64,000 nt of DNA from Haematococcus lacustris (Eukaryota; Chlorophyta; Chlorophyceae; Chlamydomonadales; Haematococcaceae), in the NCBI GenBank assembly GCA_030144725.1, contig JASKMD010000006.1:1698586-1762585 (forward strand), read 5' to 3'. This document shows, one piece after another, positions 26,367 to 36,240 of the stretch. The notes below the pieces were generated by a model that did no database searches, was not told the DNA's origin, and saw nothing but the letters and a program-made list of their open reading frames with translations. The translations under genes were made by a program, and so were the position numbers. How positions within the stretch are numbered: the first letter of the stretch is position 1; each line of letters opens with the position of its first letter.

Positions 26367-28407
26367 GAACGGCAGGTAGAGACGATGTGGCTTACACCGC
26401 TTAAGCCGTCAGCCGTTAGGCTGCTAGGCCGCCCTCCCCCTCTAGAGGTTCGGGACTTTCTGTAACGCACTTCAAAGCAAGGTGCACAAACAAAGGTGCA
26501 CATGGGCTCAACATGAAGTCATGCAAATTCTCATTATTGTTCTGTAAAGTCATGGCAAACTCCGGCTGCTCCCTGATGGAACTCGTGGCAGTGCACTCAA
26601 AGATGAAATGCATGGCGTCATCCACTACCCCCTCTGTGCATCTGGTGCATGTGCGATCAATGAAAGTTACCCCCTCAAACCGAGCCTTCTCCACCCCCAG
26701 ACCGCTGTTGCCTAACCTGAACCTAGTCAAGCTCGTGCGAACTTCTGTAGATAGCTGTCTGTTAAGCAGGTGTGGTGCCATGTGATTGATGCCAATGCCG
26801 TCCCCATGCTTGAACCATGCAGCATACGAACATCTCTCCCGATGCACCGTCTCAGGCAATCTAGGGTCTCCCTCAAACCCAACCCAACGCCTCCCCCACC
26901 TCTCGAGCCACTTCACTTCCATAGCCTTGGTGCCTAGGACCATGTCCGGGCTCAAGGTGAACTCACCCCCCATCAGCTCTCTGGCGGCAAGCTGGAACTG
27001 AGCACTCCAGCTGGCCTGGCAACCCCTGCCTAACTCCACATCTGCCTTGATGACCCTCATTAGCAGGTCACTGTGGGATAGTTTGGCAGTGTTCCAGAAC
27101 TTGCATGCAGCCCTAAGCCAGTAAAGTTGGAGGGGCAGCTGCCCCAACTCATGCAGCACCATCAGGCCTGACACTGAGCCACGTACCCTGGCAGCAAACC
27201 TGAGAAAGCTGAGCATGCGTGTTTGCACTGGGTTGGAGAGCTGCATACCGTGCCCAAGGAAGGCAGTGCCCCATACCTGGCTGCCATACAGCCCTAAGGG
27301 GAGCACAAACGCTCTAATGAGGTGACATAGGGATAGGGATCATGCATAGGGATCATGCAGGACCCCATACTCTCTAGCACGCTTGCACGCCTGGCGCATG
27401 GCGAGGAACATGCCAGCCCTCATATGAGTGGCAGCAAAAGCAGGGGTGGCGCTGGGGTTGAAGTGCATGCCTAAGTACTTGAACTCTCTCACCACAGGCA
27501 GGATCTCATGCTTGTACCGAATGCTAGGTGCTGCTGTTTGTGAGTTGCCATTGAAGACCATCACCTTTGACTTGCCCACATTGACTGTAAGGTGTTTCCT
27601 GTCTGCAAAGCCTTGAAGCTGGCAGACCAGCCGCTGCAGCCCGTGGGGCGAGGTGCTCACCAGGGTCAGGTCATCAGCATACATGAAGTGGGTGACAGGT
27701 GTGCCTTGCACCCTCACAGCATCAACAAGACCCAGGAACTCCTTACTAATGTCGTGAACATAGAGAGCAAACAGGAGTGGGCTGATGGGGCAGCCTTGCT
27801 TGACACCTTGGTCCGGAATCACGGGGGGGGTGCGGTGGGGGCCATCTATCAGCACATAGCTATCATCCCTATACAGACCCTCCAGGCAGGCAAGCAAGGG
27901 CTGTGGCAGCTTGACCCCAACCCGTAAGTGCTCCCACAATTGTTGTCGAGGTATGTGGTCATAGGCCTGTTTGAAGTCAATGAAGGCAGTGTAAAGCTTG
28001 CGGTGCTTGGCATCTGCGCTAGCCTTTTGAGCGTGGACAAGATGGCGCAGAATGAACATGGGTTGCATGGTGCTGCGTCCCGGGATGAACCCAAACTGCT
28101 CAGCTGGCAGCACTTTGTATGTCATGCACCAGGCAGTCAGCACGTGCCGCAAGACGTTAGCATACAGGCGGTACAACACACTACTCACAGCAAGCATTCT
28201 GTACTTGTTGGGGTCTGTGGGGTCTGTGTCCTTGAAGAGGGGGCTGATCCTAGCTACCTTCCAAGCCGCAGGGATATTCCCTGTGCGCATCATGCTGTGA
28301 AACCATGTGGCAAGCAGAGGGAGCAACAAGTATGTGGTAACACGCTCCTCAACTGTGCGGGCGTGCTTGATGAAGGGGGTTGGGACCCCATCCTGAACGG
28401 CAGGTAG
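26367..28407 (-). mobile_element. 5'-truncated non-LTR retrotransposon (LINE), copy 1
   Basis: About 2 kb in minus orientation. It is bounded by direct repeats: 20 bp (TAGGGGTTTGTGTGAACGGC) at 26,354-26,373 and 28,405-28,424, with an overlapping 13-bp repeat (GAACGGCAGGTAG) at 26,367-26,379 and 28,395-28,407. The exact target-site duplication is ambiguous, but both fit target-primed insertion. The 3' end has a very short UTR ending in GCTTAAGCGGTGTAAGCCAC. The element contains the reverse transcriptase and C-terminal regions but no endonuclease domain, so it is 5' truncated and not autonomous. It sits just downstream of the LRR gene stop codon at 28,573. Confidence 0.85.
26416..27306 (-). pseudogene. 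LINE ORF2 C-terminal region
   Basis: This 296-codon frame continues the RT protein after a frameshift. It starts with LPLGLYGSQVWGTAFLGHGM, the conserved post-RT segment of many LINE ORF2 proteins, and includes CTRCTEGVVDDAMHFIFEC, the zinc-knuckle-like Cys/His motif near the C-terminus. A second copy of this region lies at 56.8-57.7 kb with visibly more than 90 percent identity. Frameshifted from the RT domain, it is inactive as it stands. Confidence 0.85.
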
Positions 28408-28455
28408 GGGTTTGTGTGAACGGCTCAGCATTATGTAAGCGACACCCAGCACCAC
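27340..28455 (-). pseudogene. LINE reverse transcriptase domain
   Basis: The open frame of 371 codons carries the ordered RT motifs: an EQFGFIPGRST finger motif, box A FIDFKQAYDHI, box B GVKQGCPISPLLFALY, box C with the catalytic FMYADDLTLVS, and a box D/E region with NVGKSKVMVFN and EFKYLGMHF. All three catalytic aspartates are present. The first codons come from flanking DNA beyond the element edge. The frame ends prematurely at a short CATGATCCCTATG duplication, which separates it from the C-terminal frame, so it is not a complete ORF2. Confidence 0.88.
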
Positions 28456-28572
28456 TGATCAGGTTCGGCTAGCCGAGGATTCGCCCTGGGGCGTATGTCG
28501 TGTTTGTTGTGTGTTATGTGAGCATCATTCGCATGACACGTGTCGTGCTGTTCGTGCTGGCAGAGCGCCACA

Positions 28573-31500
28573 TTACGAGCTGGCTTGCCCTATCAGCGTC
28601 ATCCGGGCCTGCAGTGCCGATAACGCTGCTGTGAGCCCGGCCAGGCTGTCGATGCCGCTGAAAGCGCTCATGCTCGGAAAGGCTGCCCTAGCTTCGCTCC
28701 CCTTTGCCTGCTGCTGCATCATCACGTCGACCATGCGGGCGCGCTGTGGCCCTGCCGTACTCCCATCCGCAAGTTGCCGTAAAAACGCCGGAGGCTCATC
28801 GTCCATCACTTCCTCACCCGCGAAAGATGGGTGCGACGGCGCTGTGTTCGGCACGGCGACATTGAGAGATACGCCCTTCGCGTCGCAGATACCGCTGGTG
28901 CCGGGTTCACTTTGTTGATACGGGGGCGACCACACACCGGCGCCGGGTTTATTGTAACCGCACTTGTACATGTACCTCACGCCTTCGCAGCTCATGTACA
29001 GCTGCAGCTGCTGCAGCGCGCGGTTGAACCTGACGCCGAAATGGCAGTCTAGAGGCATGTCCACGTACGGCGGTTCAAGCCGGGAGGATACTGACTGTGA
29101 GCCGAGATCGCTGCTACAGTGTGGCCCTGTTTGCTGCCCGCTGTCGGATGTCGACGGTGCGTCTCGGCCGGTGCCAGGTCTGAAGCCGGGTGCTGACGCG
29201 CCTGTTGGCCGTCGAGCAGGCTGCGGCGGGTCTGACCAACGGAGCAACACCTGGCTGCTGGGGCTGTAGCATACGCCGTCACGGTTGCTGTAGCGGATGG
29301 CCACGTTCCCGTTCGGATACTGCGAGACGACACAAGCAGAGTTGGGGTAAGGATCGCTGGGTCAGGAAGTGGACCGTGTGCACAGGCAGCAGGGCCGGGA
29401 CCTGGACACTCAGCCCACCGTCCCTTGACCTAGCGAGCACTTTTACTGAGGGGAGTGAGGAGTGGAGGAGCGCCTCCAGCCTCTGCAGTGCGGCCCAGCA
29501 GTATGATGCTGCCCTCAAGCCCCCTCCCCTCCTCTCCCCTTCCCCCTGCCCTCTGCAGGGGGAATGGACACTGGTTACCTCCCTCCCTCCCTCACTCCCT
29601 CACATCCACACATTACTTTAAACCACCATGGCACACAGCACGCTACACCCACTCACACACCAGTGCCGTTGCTTAGACCTCACCATTCCTTCATGGCTGC
29701 CACCTCCTCTTGTACACAGAGGCTGGCCTAAACCTGATAGATTTGATAGCATTTTCGGTGCTGCTGGCCAAGGAATGTGCACCGGTCGCTAAGAAGCACA
29801 CAGCCATGCAGCATACGTTGCCCTCTGTGTGCTGTGCCCTTGCTCATCTTCTTTCACTCAGTGGCTGCTGAGATATGGTGATATAAAGTCAGCTACCCCT
29901 TAAACCCCAGTTTTGCAGCCAAGTTGTCTTAATGCTGATATGCTGCAACTGCAACAAATTTAGGGGACATAAGCACCTGCAACTCTCAACGCAGCTACAC
30001 CATACCCCTCTGCCCCCACTAGGTCACTCAGGTCGTTAAAAACATGGGCATGAGGCTGATGGCAGTCCCTCAAAGTTGCGTGCATGGGCATGTCAGCATG
30101 CTACTTGAAATTTCACTTGCTCTTCTTCACGGCCTTCTTGGCAGCCCTGGCAACTACCTCATGCTTAAAGTAGAACCTATCCTCAGCAGGGAAACGCAGG
30201 CTGGGCTGCAGGATAGCTGAGCGCTGAACAGCGGCATCCAACATGTCGGTGGTGAGGTTCATGGGGGTCCAGGGCTTGAAGGCAGCCTGCTGCTTGCCTC
30301 CCACCATGCTGGCTGCAGCTGCTGCCAACATTGTCTCCTTGCTGGGGGGTGCAGACCAGTCTTCAGGAAGGCCCGCTGCAGCGGCTCACAGGAGAAGCCC
30401 ACTGAGTAGTGCATGGCTGTGTCCACCAGGCTGATGATCTGGGATGGTGCCGGGTTGAAGCCATTCACCCCAGCCTCATAGGCTGCTTGTCCCAACAGGC
30501 GCTGGTATACAGCCTTGACGCTGCTGAACAGCTGGTCCCAGGGCTGCAAGAAGGATGTGCACTGGGCGGGCAGGACAAGCAGGTCAAAGCCATGCCGCCT
30601 GGCTGCCTCCTTGGTCTCTGCGCTGAAGCGAGAGGCGTGCCCGTCTAGCACCAGCAGCGCCCGCTTGGTTGGGCTGACCCCACCAGGGATCTGCGCAGCC
30701 ATGACGTCCAGCAGCTTGGGGAAGAGCCTGCCATCCATCATGTGAGTGCCCTCCTTGAGAATGATGGCCGAGCGGGGGTAAAAGTGGGTGGCACCCAGGG
30801 CGTTGTGGCTGAGCTGCTTGCCGGCGTACACGAAGTTGGGCGGCATGACCTGGCCGTCTGCTGAGCCCCAGGCCACGCATGTGATGCTGCGCTTTGCGTT
30901 GGCGGCTGCACCCTGGAACACATGCTGAGCTCCCTTGACTGCCAGCACCCTCTCATGGCACTCAGCCTGGATCCCAGTCTCATCCAGGTTGAAGATGCGC
31001 TCTGGGCACTGGCTGTACGGCAGCTGCACCCGCTCCCCAGCTGTATTCCGGCTGATGCACACCCTGTCCAGCATGGGCAGCAGCTGCTCATCAAACCATG
31101 CCCCCAGCACCCCAGGGTTAGCAGCGGCCTGGCGCCTGTTCTTCGTGACAGGGGTGGCCTTGCGCAGCGCCAAGCCCTGCCGCCGCATGAACCCCCGGCG
31201 CCACTTTTCCCCTGGGACCTTCCCCTGAAAGGGGTCAGCCTCTCCCTTGCGTGCAGTGGCCTTCACAGTGCGTTTGACGGCTGCCAGCAGTGCTGTCTTG
31301 GTCACCCCCACACCCTGCTGCTGGGCCCCCACCACCATGTCCCTGAGCTGCTGCTCCGCTACAGCTGACAAAACTGTTGGCCGCCCCCGTTTTGCAACCA
31401 CCCCACCCCTCTTGATGACCCCGTGGAGGGTGGCATAGGGGACGCTGAACTGCTGGGCCAGGGCAGCGATGGACGGCTGTGGCTGGCCCCGCTTAGGCTT

Positions 31501-34500
31501 GAGGTAGGCCCGAGCAGCTTCGGAGAGCCTGCTGGCTCTATCGCCTGCGCTGCTGGAAGCCTTGGTTGACTGCCCAGCAGCCCCAGTGGTCAGTTTGGCC
31601 ATTGGGGTCGGTGGTGTGCGGTGGGATCTGGGCACATGAGGCCATGGATCAACAGGATCAACCCAGCCAACGCGAATTTTGCCGCAAGGCCGCGGCCTGG
31701 GCGAACGAGCAAACGGGGCGCAAAGGCTGCGCCACATCGGGCACCTACCGAGGTGTCTAGAAGGGGCTGACTCGCGCGCGTTCCGTGCTGCAGCGGTGCA
31801 AGCGGCACCTTAGTTGCCGGGAGGGTCAAAAAGTGCGTGACAGGCGGGGGCCAGATCTCAGCCGTCGGAACGTGACGCGCTGCCCCATACTGCCCCACAC
31901 CACCAATACGCACGCAAAGGACGGTGCATGGAAGAATGCGCGCGTGTTCGAGCGCGGAATCGTGAGAACCGCCAAATCAGGCCTATCAGATTTTGGCCAC
32001 CCTCTGTGTACCTGACCCACCTCCCACACCCCTCCCACCGGCACCCCCTGGGCCCTCCTCCCCGCTGCAGGCGTGGAATTCCAATAACCAATAACCGCTG
32101 CAACCGACTCCACCTCCCGCCAGCCCCACCACCCGCCTGCCTGCCCCCTTTCCCCTACTTGACCCCCTTACTCCCAACCCTGCGCGCCTGCCCACCTGCA
32201 CAAAGCCACCGCCAGCGTCCCAGCTGACCGCCACGCTGCCGCCTGTGCGGTAGGCGGCATACAGGCGGTATGCCGGGCCAGGCGCCCCCACACCGCCCGG
32301 CTCTGCCCTGCCCACGCCCTCGCTGCCGCTGCCACTGCCGCTGCCACCGGCATTGCCCCAGTCGCTGTCCACAGTGACAGCTAGGTCGGAGTTGGGCCAG
32401 GAGGCGCAGGCGGAGCCGTCCCTCCGCACCCTGGCAGCCATGCAGCGCGCACCCCCCATATACCTGGGCAGCAGTGGGGTGGGGCAGGTCAGGGGTGGGG
32501 GAGGTCAGGTCAGTTCAGGAGGCCCGGTCATGGCGGGTCAGGAGGCCCGGTCATGGCGGGTCAGGAGGCCCGGTCAGGCCCAACCAGGAGGCCCGGTCAG
32601 GTCAGGTGGCCCGGTCAGGCGATAGCAGCAGCCCACCACCCTATGCTGACAACTCTGACACAGGCCCTGACAGCCAGGCAAGCATCATAGTCAGGCCCAG
32701 GCTGGGCTTGGGGTGGCAAGGTGGGCCAAGCTGGGCTTGGGGCAGCAGGTCAGCCAGCAAGCCAGGGCACCACACAGCCACTGGGGCAGGGGGTGCAGCA
32801 AGGATGAGCACACCCACAATACCGTGCATCATATCATAGAGTCTTGTCTCACACCATTGACTAAGTCTCAGCGGTCGCAGTTTTTGTGAACTTCCGATGC
32901 GCCTATTCGTATAATTTTGGTATAGCTCTTCGAATGCTGAGAGTTGCACAATGGTGCGTAATGATATAACTTGTGTGTGGTGCCTAATCCATTCATCCAG
33001 GGACGCTGAGGGAAACAAACCTATTACTTTCACAAAGGCACCGCACACTACCTGATGTCCCCTGGCCCCTGCCCACCACATGCCCATGCCCTGCTCAGTG
33101 GGACTCCAGCAAGTGCTCTGTAAGGCCAAGGCTTGCCTTCAAGGTGGTGAGGGTCAGTCAGCAGGTCAGCGGGCCAGCACCGGGTCGACTCGCACCACTC
33201 TACCCAGCACTCCACTCTGCCTCCCCTCACCTCCCCCCTCACCTCCCCTCACCTCAGCTCAAAATCCACCGTCCCCGCATCAGGTGGCGGCTGAGCAGGG
33301 GCTGGCTTGCGCGCCCAACTGCCTGCCAGCTGGCTGGGGGCGTAGCTTCCTGGCAGCTTCCCAGGGTCAAACACTGGCAGGGCCGCCAGCACGGCGTTAA
33401 AGCTGGAGTCAGCCGGCAGCTGCCTCAGCCGGGCAGCAGGGGGAGGGCGGCCAGGGCCGGGGGCAGGGGGGCGGGCCCGGTGCTGCCCTTGGCTGCTGCG
33501 AGCACTGGAGGGCAGGGGGGGCAGGCTGGTCCGGGCTGAGCTGTGGTATCCTGCACTGCTGCTGCCCAGCCATTCCAACTCTGGGTGACATCAGGCAATA
33601 GGCAGCAGGGGGGTCAGCAGCAGCAGGGGGGGCCATGGCAGGGGGGTCAGCAGCAACAGTGGGGGCTGCAGCAGGGGGGTCAGCAGCTGTAGGGGTGGCG
33701 GCAGTGAGCTCAGACCTCAGTAAGGGCGCCTGGCTGTGGCTGAACTTGGTCAGCAGCACCAGGGGGTGGGTCAGGGGCAGCTGCAGGTGCAGGGCCAGAT
33801 CAAGGGTGGGGGGGGGGCTGCACAGCAGTTTTTTTTTCTAAACTGCCAAGCTGATGCTGGTCACGAAGGGTCCAGGACCATCACATGGCTGGTTCCGCAG
33901 TTGGTCCCGACTGGTAACGAAAAACAAGTATCGCAGCATTTTCTTATGCCAAAAAAAAATCTAAACAATATTATACACAAAAAGACATTTTTCGGTGACG
34001 AAACAGCCGAGGCCAGCCAACGCAAGGGTCCGTTTGGTAACAAAAACCTGGCCTAGAAAACACGCTTTTGATTCCGATCGCATCATCATTACGCAAAAAC
34101 AATTACTGCTGCACAGCCTGGGGGCAGCAGGAGAGTGGGGGTGGGGGGGGGGGGGGCAGGGGGGAGCCCTCAGGGTCAGATGAAGGGCCAAGCCTAGCAA
34201 GGGTGGGGGGGCGCTACAATGCTGGGGAAGCCACCCTGCGCACCAGCACCCTGACCAGCAGCTGCTCCCCCCGGACTCACCCTGCTGCTGCTGCTGCTGC
34301 TGCTGGCCCAGCGCCTGGCTGCTGTGGTGGCGGTGCAGGCCCGCAGGCAGCCTCCCCCTGCGGCCCCCTGGCGGTGCCGCCAGGCCAGTGCTGCACACCT
34401 CCTCAGCCACGGCCAGCGGTGCGGAGCAGCAGGAGGGGGCGCTGTGGCGCTGCCGCCCCCTCACAGCCCGCAGGGGGGGGCACGCACCGCCTGCGCCGCC

Positions 34501-36133
34501 CCCCACCCACCCCCCAGGCTCCCCCCCAGCCAGGTCCTCCCCCCGGGTGCTGCCCAGGCTGGCTAGCGGGGCAGCAGGGTGGGTGGGGGTGCTGTGGGGC
34601 CAGCAGGGGGGGGTGGGGGTGAGGGGGGCCAGCTGGGCGGCTTCACGCTCTGAGGCGGAGATGGGCTGGCCGTCCAGTATCTGTGCAGCAGAGGGGGGAG
34701 GGGGAGGGGGAGGGGGGCAGAGCTGGGAGGGCAGGGGGCTGGGTGCCGTATCGGCCCTTGTGCCTGCCTGCCTGCTGTCAGCACCCCCCTCTCTCTGTCC
34801 GCTGATGGCTCCAGGATCATGGAGTGCAGTTTCTCCAGACCCGCGTCTTACCCTGGTTAGTGTGACTGCATGTGAGTCACATCCTGAGTGTGACCGCACC
34901 TAAGGCCAGGCCACCCTCCTGAACCCAATTTCTTCAACCACCAGGACCCCACCCCGCCCCGCCACCTGCCCTGTCACCTTTACCCCACACCCTACCCTCT
35001 CTCCCCCCTCCCCCACATTCTTGACCAAGCCCCCCGCTACCCGACCTGCAGCCCTTCTACCCCCATCACACTCCCACTCACACGCCTGCCAATGTCCCTG
35101 ACCATGCTCCCTAACCCTACGCCCTGGCCCCCCCCCTTACCCCTCACTGGGGGTCCCCCCTGGCAACAGGGGGGTGCATGGTGTGCCCATAGCTGCCCTG
35201 CCCCTGGCCTCCACCCTTCCCCTGGCCAGGTGCTCCATTGCTTGGCCAGGTGCTGACAGAGGGAGGGGCAAGGTGGAAGGTGGGAAATGGAAGGTGGGGG
35301 GAGAGGTGGGGGGAGGGGGGAGGGGGGGGGGAGGGGGGCTTTAGGGGAGAAGGGTGGTGCATGGTGTGGCATCAAGGCCCCCCTTCCCCCCCTCTCACCT
35401 CCAGAGCTGGGCACAGCCCCGCCAGCAGCGCCCGGTACTGCTGCTGGCCCCCCACCTCCCTAGTCAGGGGGTTGGGTGCCAGGCACAGCCGCTGCAGCCG
35501 TGTCAGGCTGGACAAGTGCTGCAGCTCAGCTGCCGCCAGCTGGTTGTGCTGCAGGAAGGCGGTGGTGAGGGAGGGGCAGGCCGCCAGGCCCTTCAGGCTG
35601 CGCAGCCGGTTGTGGCTGGCGTTGAGGTGGGTGAGGGCTGGCAGGGAGCGGCATGTGAGGGCGGTTAGGTGGTTGTGGCTCAGGTTCAAATGTTGCAGGG
35701 CGCTCAGCGAGGACAGGGCGGAGGAGGAGCTGAGGTTGTTGAAGGCCAGGGTCAGGGAGGTCAGGTGGGGTACTTCAGAGATGCACCCAAGGTCAGCTAT
35801 GCCCTGTGCGGGCCAGCAGCCAAGACAGCTGCATTGTTGTGCTGTACAACATAGCTCAGGTTAAAGGAGTGGTGGTGGAGGGAGCCCGCAGCATGGGGAT
35901 GGATTACTGCGGTTGCCCAGGCAATGGCCTAGCAACAGCCCCAGTCAAATGTACCCAATATCCACCCCCACGACACACAACGCAGTAAACACCGGACCTA
36001 CACGCCCTGAACCCAACATCGCGGTATGCAGGCTTGCCATGCTGCGTACCTGGTTGTCGAGCGTGAGCTCCTGCACGTCGTCGAGGGTGCTCTTAAAGGA
36101 GGCCTTTATAAGGTCCTGGCGTGTGATGGACAT
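28573..36133 (-). CDS. LRR protein with FAM194/ERICH6-like C-terminal region
   Basis: Six minus-strand exons fit in phase: 36133-36050, 35803-35399, 34680-34281, 33580-33253, 32463-32196 and 29319-28573, giving 743 aa. Residues 1-28 (MSITRQDLIKASFKSTLDDV) resemble the N-terminal cap of SDS22-type ciliary LRR proteins. Residues 29-165 hold five or six LRRs (LQHLNLSHNHLTAL, LTHLNASHNRLRSL) with a VLDGQPIS C-cap. A variable linker with a Q8 run follows. Residues of about 406-560 contain GSACASWPNSDLAVTVDSD, YRLYAAYRTGGSVAVSW and YPNGNVAIRYSNRDGVCYSP, which resembles the FAM194 domain of ERICH6 proteins. A scaffold role, perhaps ciliary, is inference. The last intron (2.9 kb) contains a pogo-type transposon. 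It starts 107 bp from the divergent SMAP-domain gene. Confidence 0.75.
29713..29740 (+). repeat. Left terminal inverted repeat of pogo element, with TA
   Basis: TACACAGAGGCTGGCCTAAA followed by CCTGATAG. It pairs with the right end at 31,983-32,010 with three mismatches. Confidence 0.88.
29715..32008 (-). mobile_element. Pogo-type (Tc1/mariner superfamily) DNA transposon with TIRs
   Basis: The element is 2,294 bp, begins CACAGAGG and ends CCTCTGTG, and is flanked on both sides by TA (29,713-29,714 and 32,009-32,010), the target duplication of Tc1/mariner/pogo elements. Terminal inverted repeats match at 25 of 28 positions including the TA. It contains a single transposase reading frame on the minus strand with psq-type HTH and DDE_1 domains. 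It lies inside the last intron of the LRR gene, in the same orientation as that gene, and should be spliced out with the intron. Confidence 0.88.
30113..31602 (-). pseudogene. Pogo-like DDE_1 transposase, one frameshift
   Basis: The likely start is the ATG at 31,602-31,600 (MAKLTTGAAG). An N-terminal psq-like HTH is visible (SIAALAQQFSVPYATLHGVI), followed by a basic segment (VVAKRGRPTVLS) and a DDE_1 domain. Its acidic residues lie in RIFNLDETGIQ, LLVLDGHASR and TSFLQPWDQLFSSVK, the last being the third aspartate of the DDD type. The main frame runs off near 30,345, where a C6 tract (GGGGGG on the plus strand) marks a 1-nt shift into the frame encoding the true-looking C-terminus (MLAAAAASMVGGKQQAAFKP, ending KKAVKKSK at 30,113). 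Apart from that single indel the protein looks intact, so the copy is young or the shift is a sequencing error. Confidence 0.8.
31983..32010 (-). repeat. Right terminal inverted repeat of pogo element, with TA
   Basis: Read on the minus strand: TACACAGAGGGTGGCCAAAA followed by TCTGATAG, matching the left end at 25 of 28 positions. Confidence 0.88.
32500..32632. repeat. Short GGCCCGGTCAGG-type tandem repeat in LRR gene intron
   Basis: Five or six copies of a roughly 20- to 24-bp unit containing AGGAGGCCCGGTCATGGCGG lie in the intron between the fourth and fifth exons of the LRR gene. Confidence 0.75.
32825..33050. other. AT-rich patch in LRR gene intron
   Basis: About 225 bp of much lower GC than the surroundings lies in the intron between exons 4 and 5 of the LRR gene. 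It contains no ORF, tRNA-like fold or repeat that I recognise. It could be a remnant of an inserted element. Confidence 0.35.
33850..34110. other. AT-rich patch with GGTNACGAAA motifs in LRR gene intron
   Basis: A low-GC island sits in the intron between exons 3 and 4 of the LRR gene. GGTCACGAAG, GGTAACGAAA, GGTGACGAAA and GGTAACAAAA occur at about 33,856, 33,912, 33,993 and 34,035, suggesting a decayed repeat or a foreign insertion. No coding sequence is supported. Confidence 0.35.
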
Positions 36134-36240
36134 GCAGCCGCTGCGGGCAAGCTGTCACAGTTGCAAGTATGCCTCCACGCAAACTGAAAAACTGCTCTAG
36201 TGATTGACTGCGGCTTCGTCGACACTGGGCGGTGCTCGCC
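36134..36240. promoter_or_regulatory. Compact divergent promoter interval
   Basis: Only 107 bp separate the ATG of the minus-strand LRR gene (36,133) from the proposed ATG of the plus-strand SMAP-domain gene (36,241). Both 5' UTRs and the promoters must share or overlap this interval unless transcription starts inside the opposite gene. No TATA box is evident. Confidence 0.55.
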
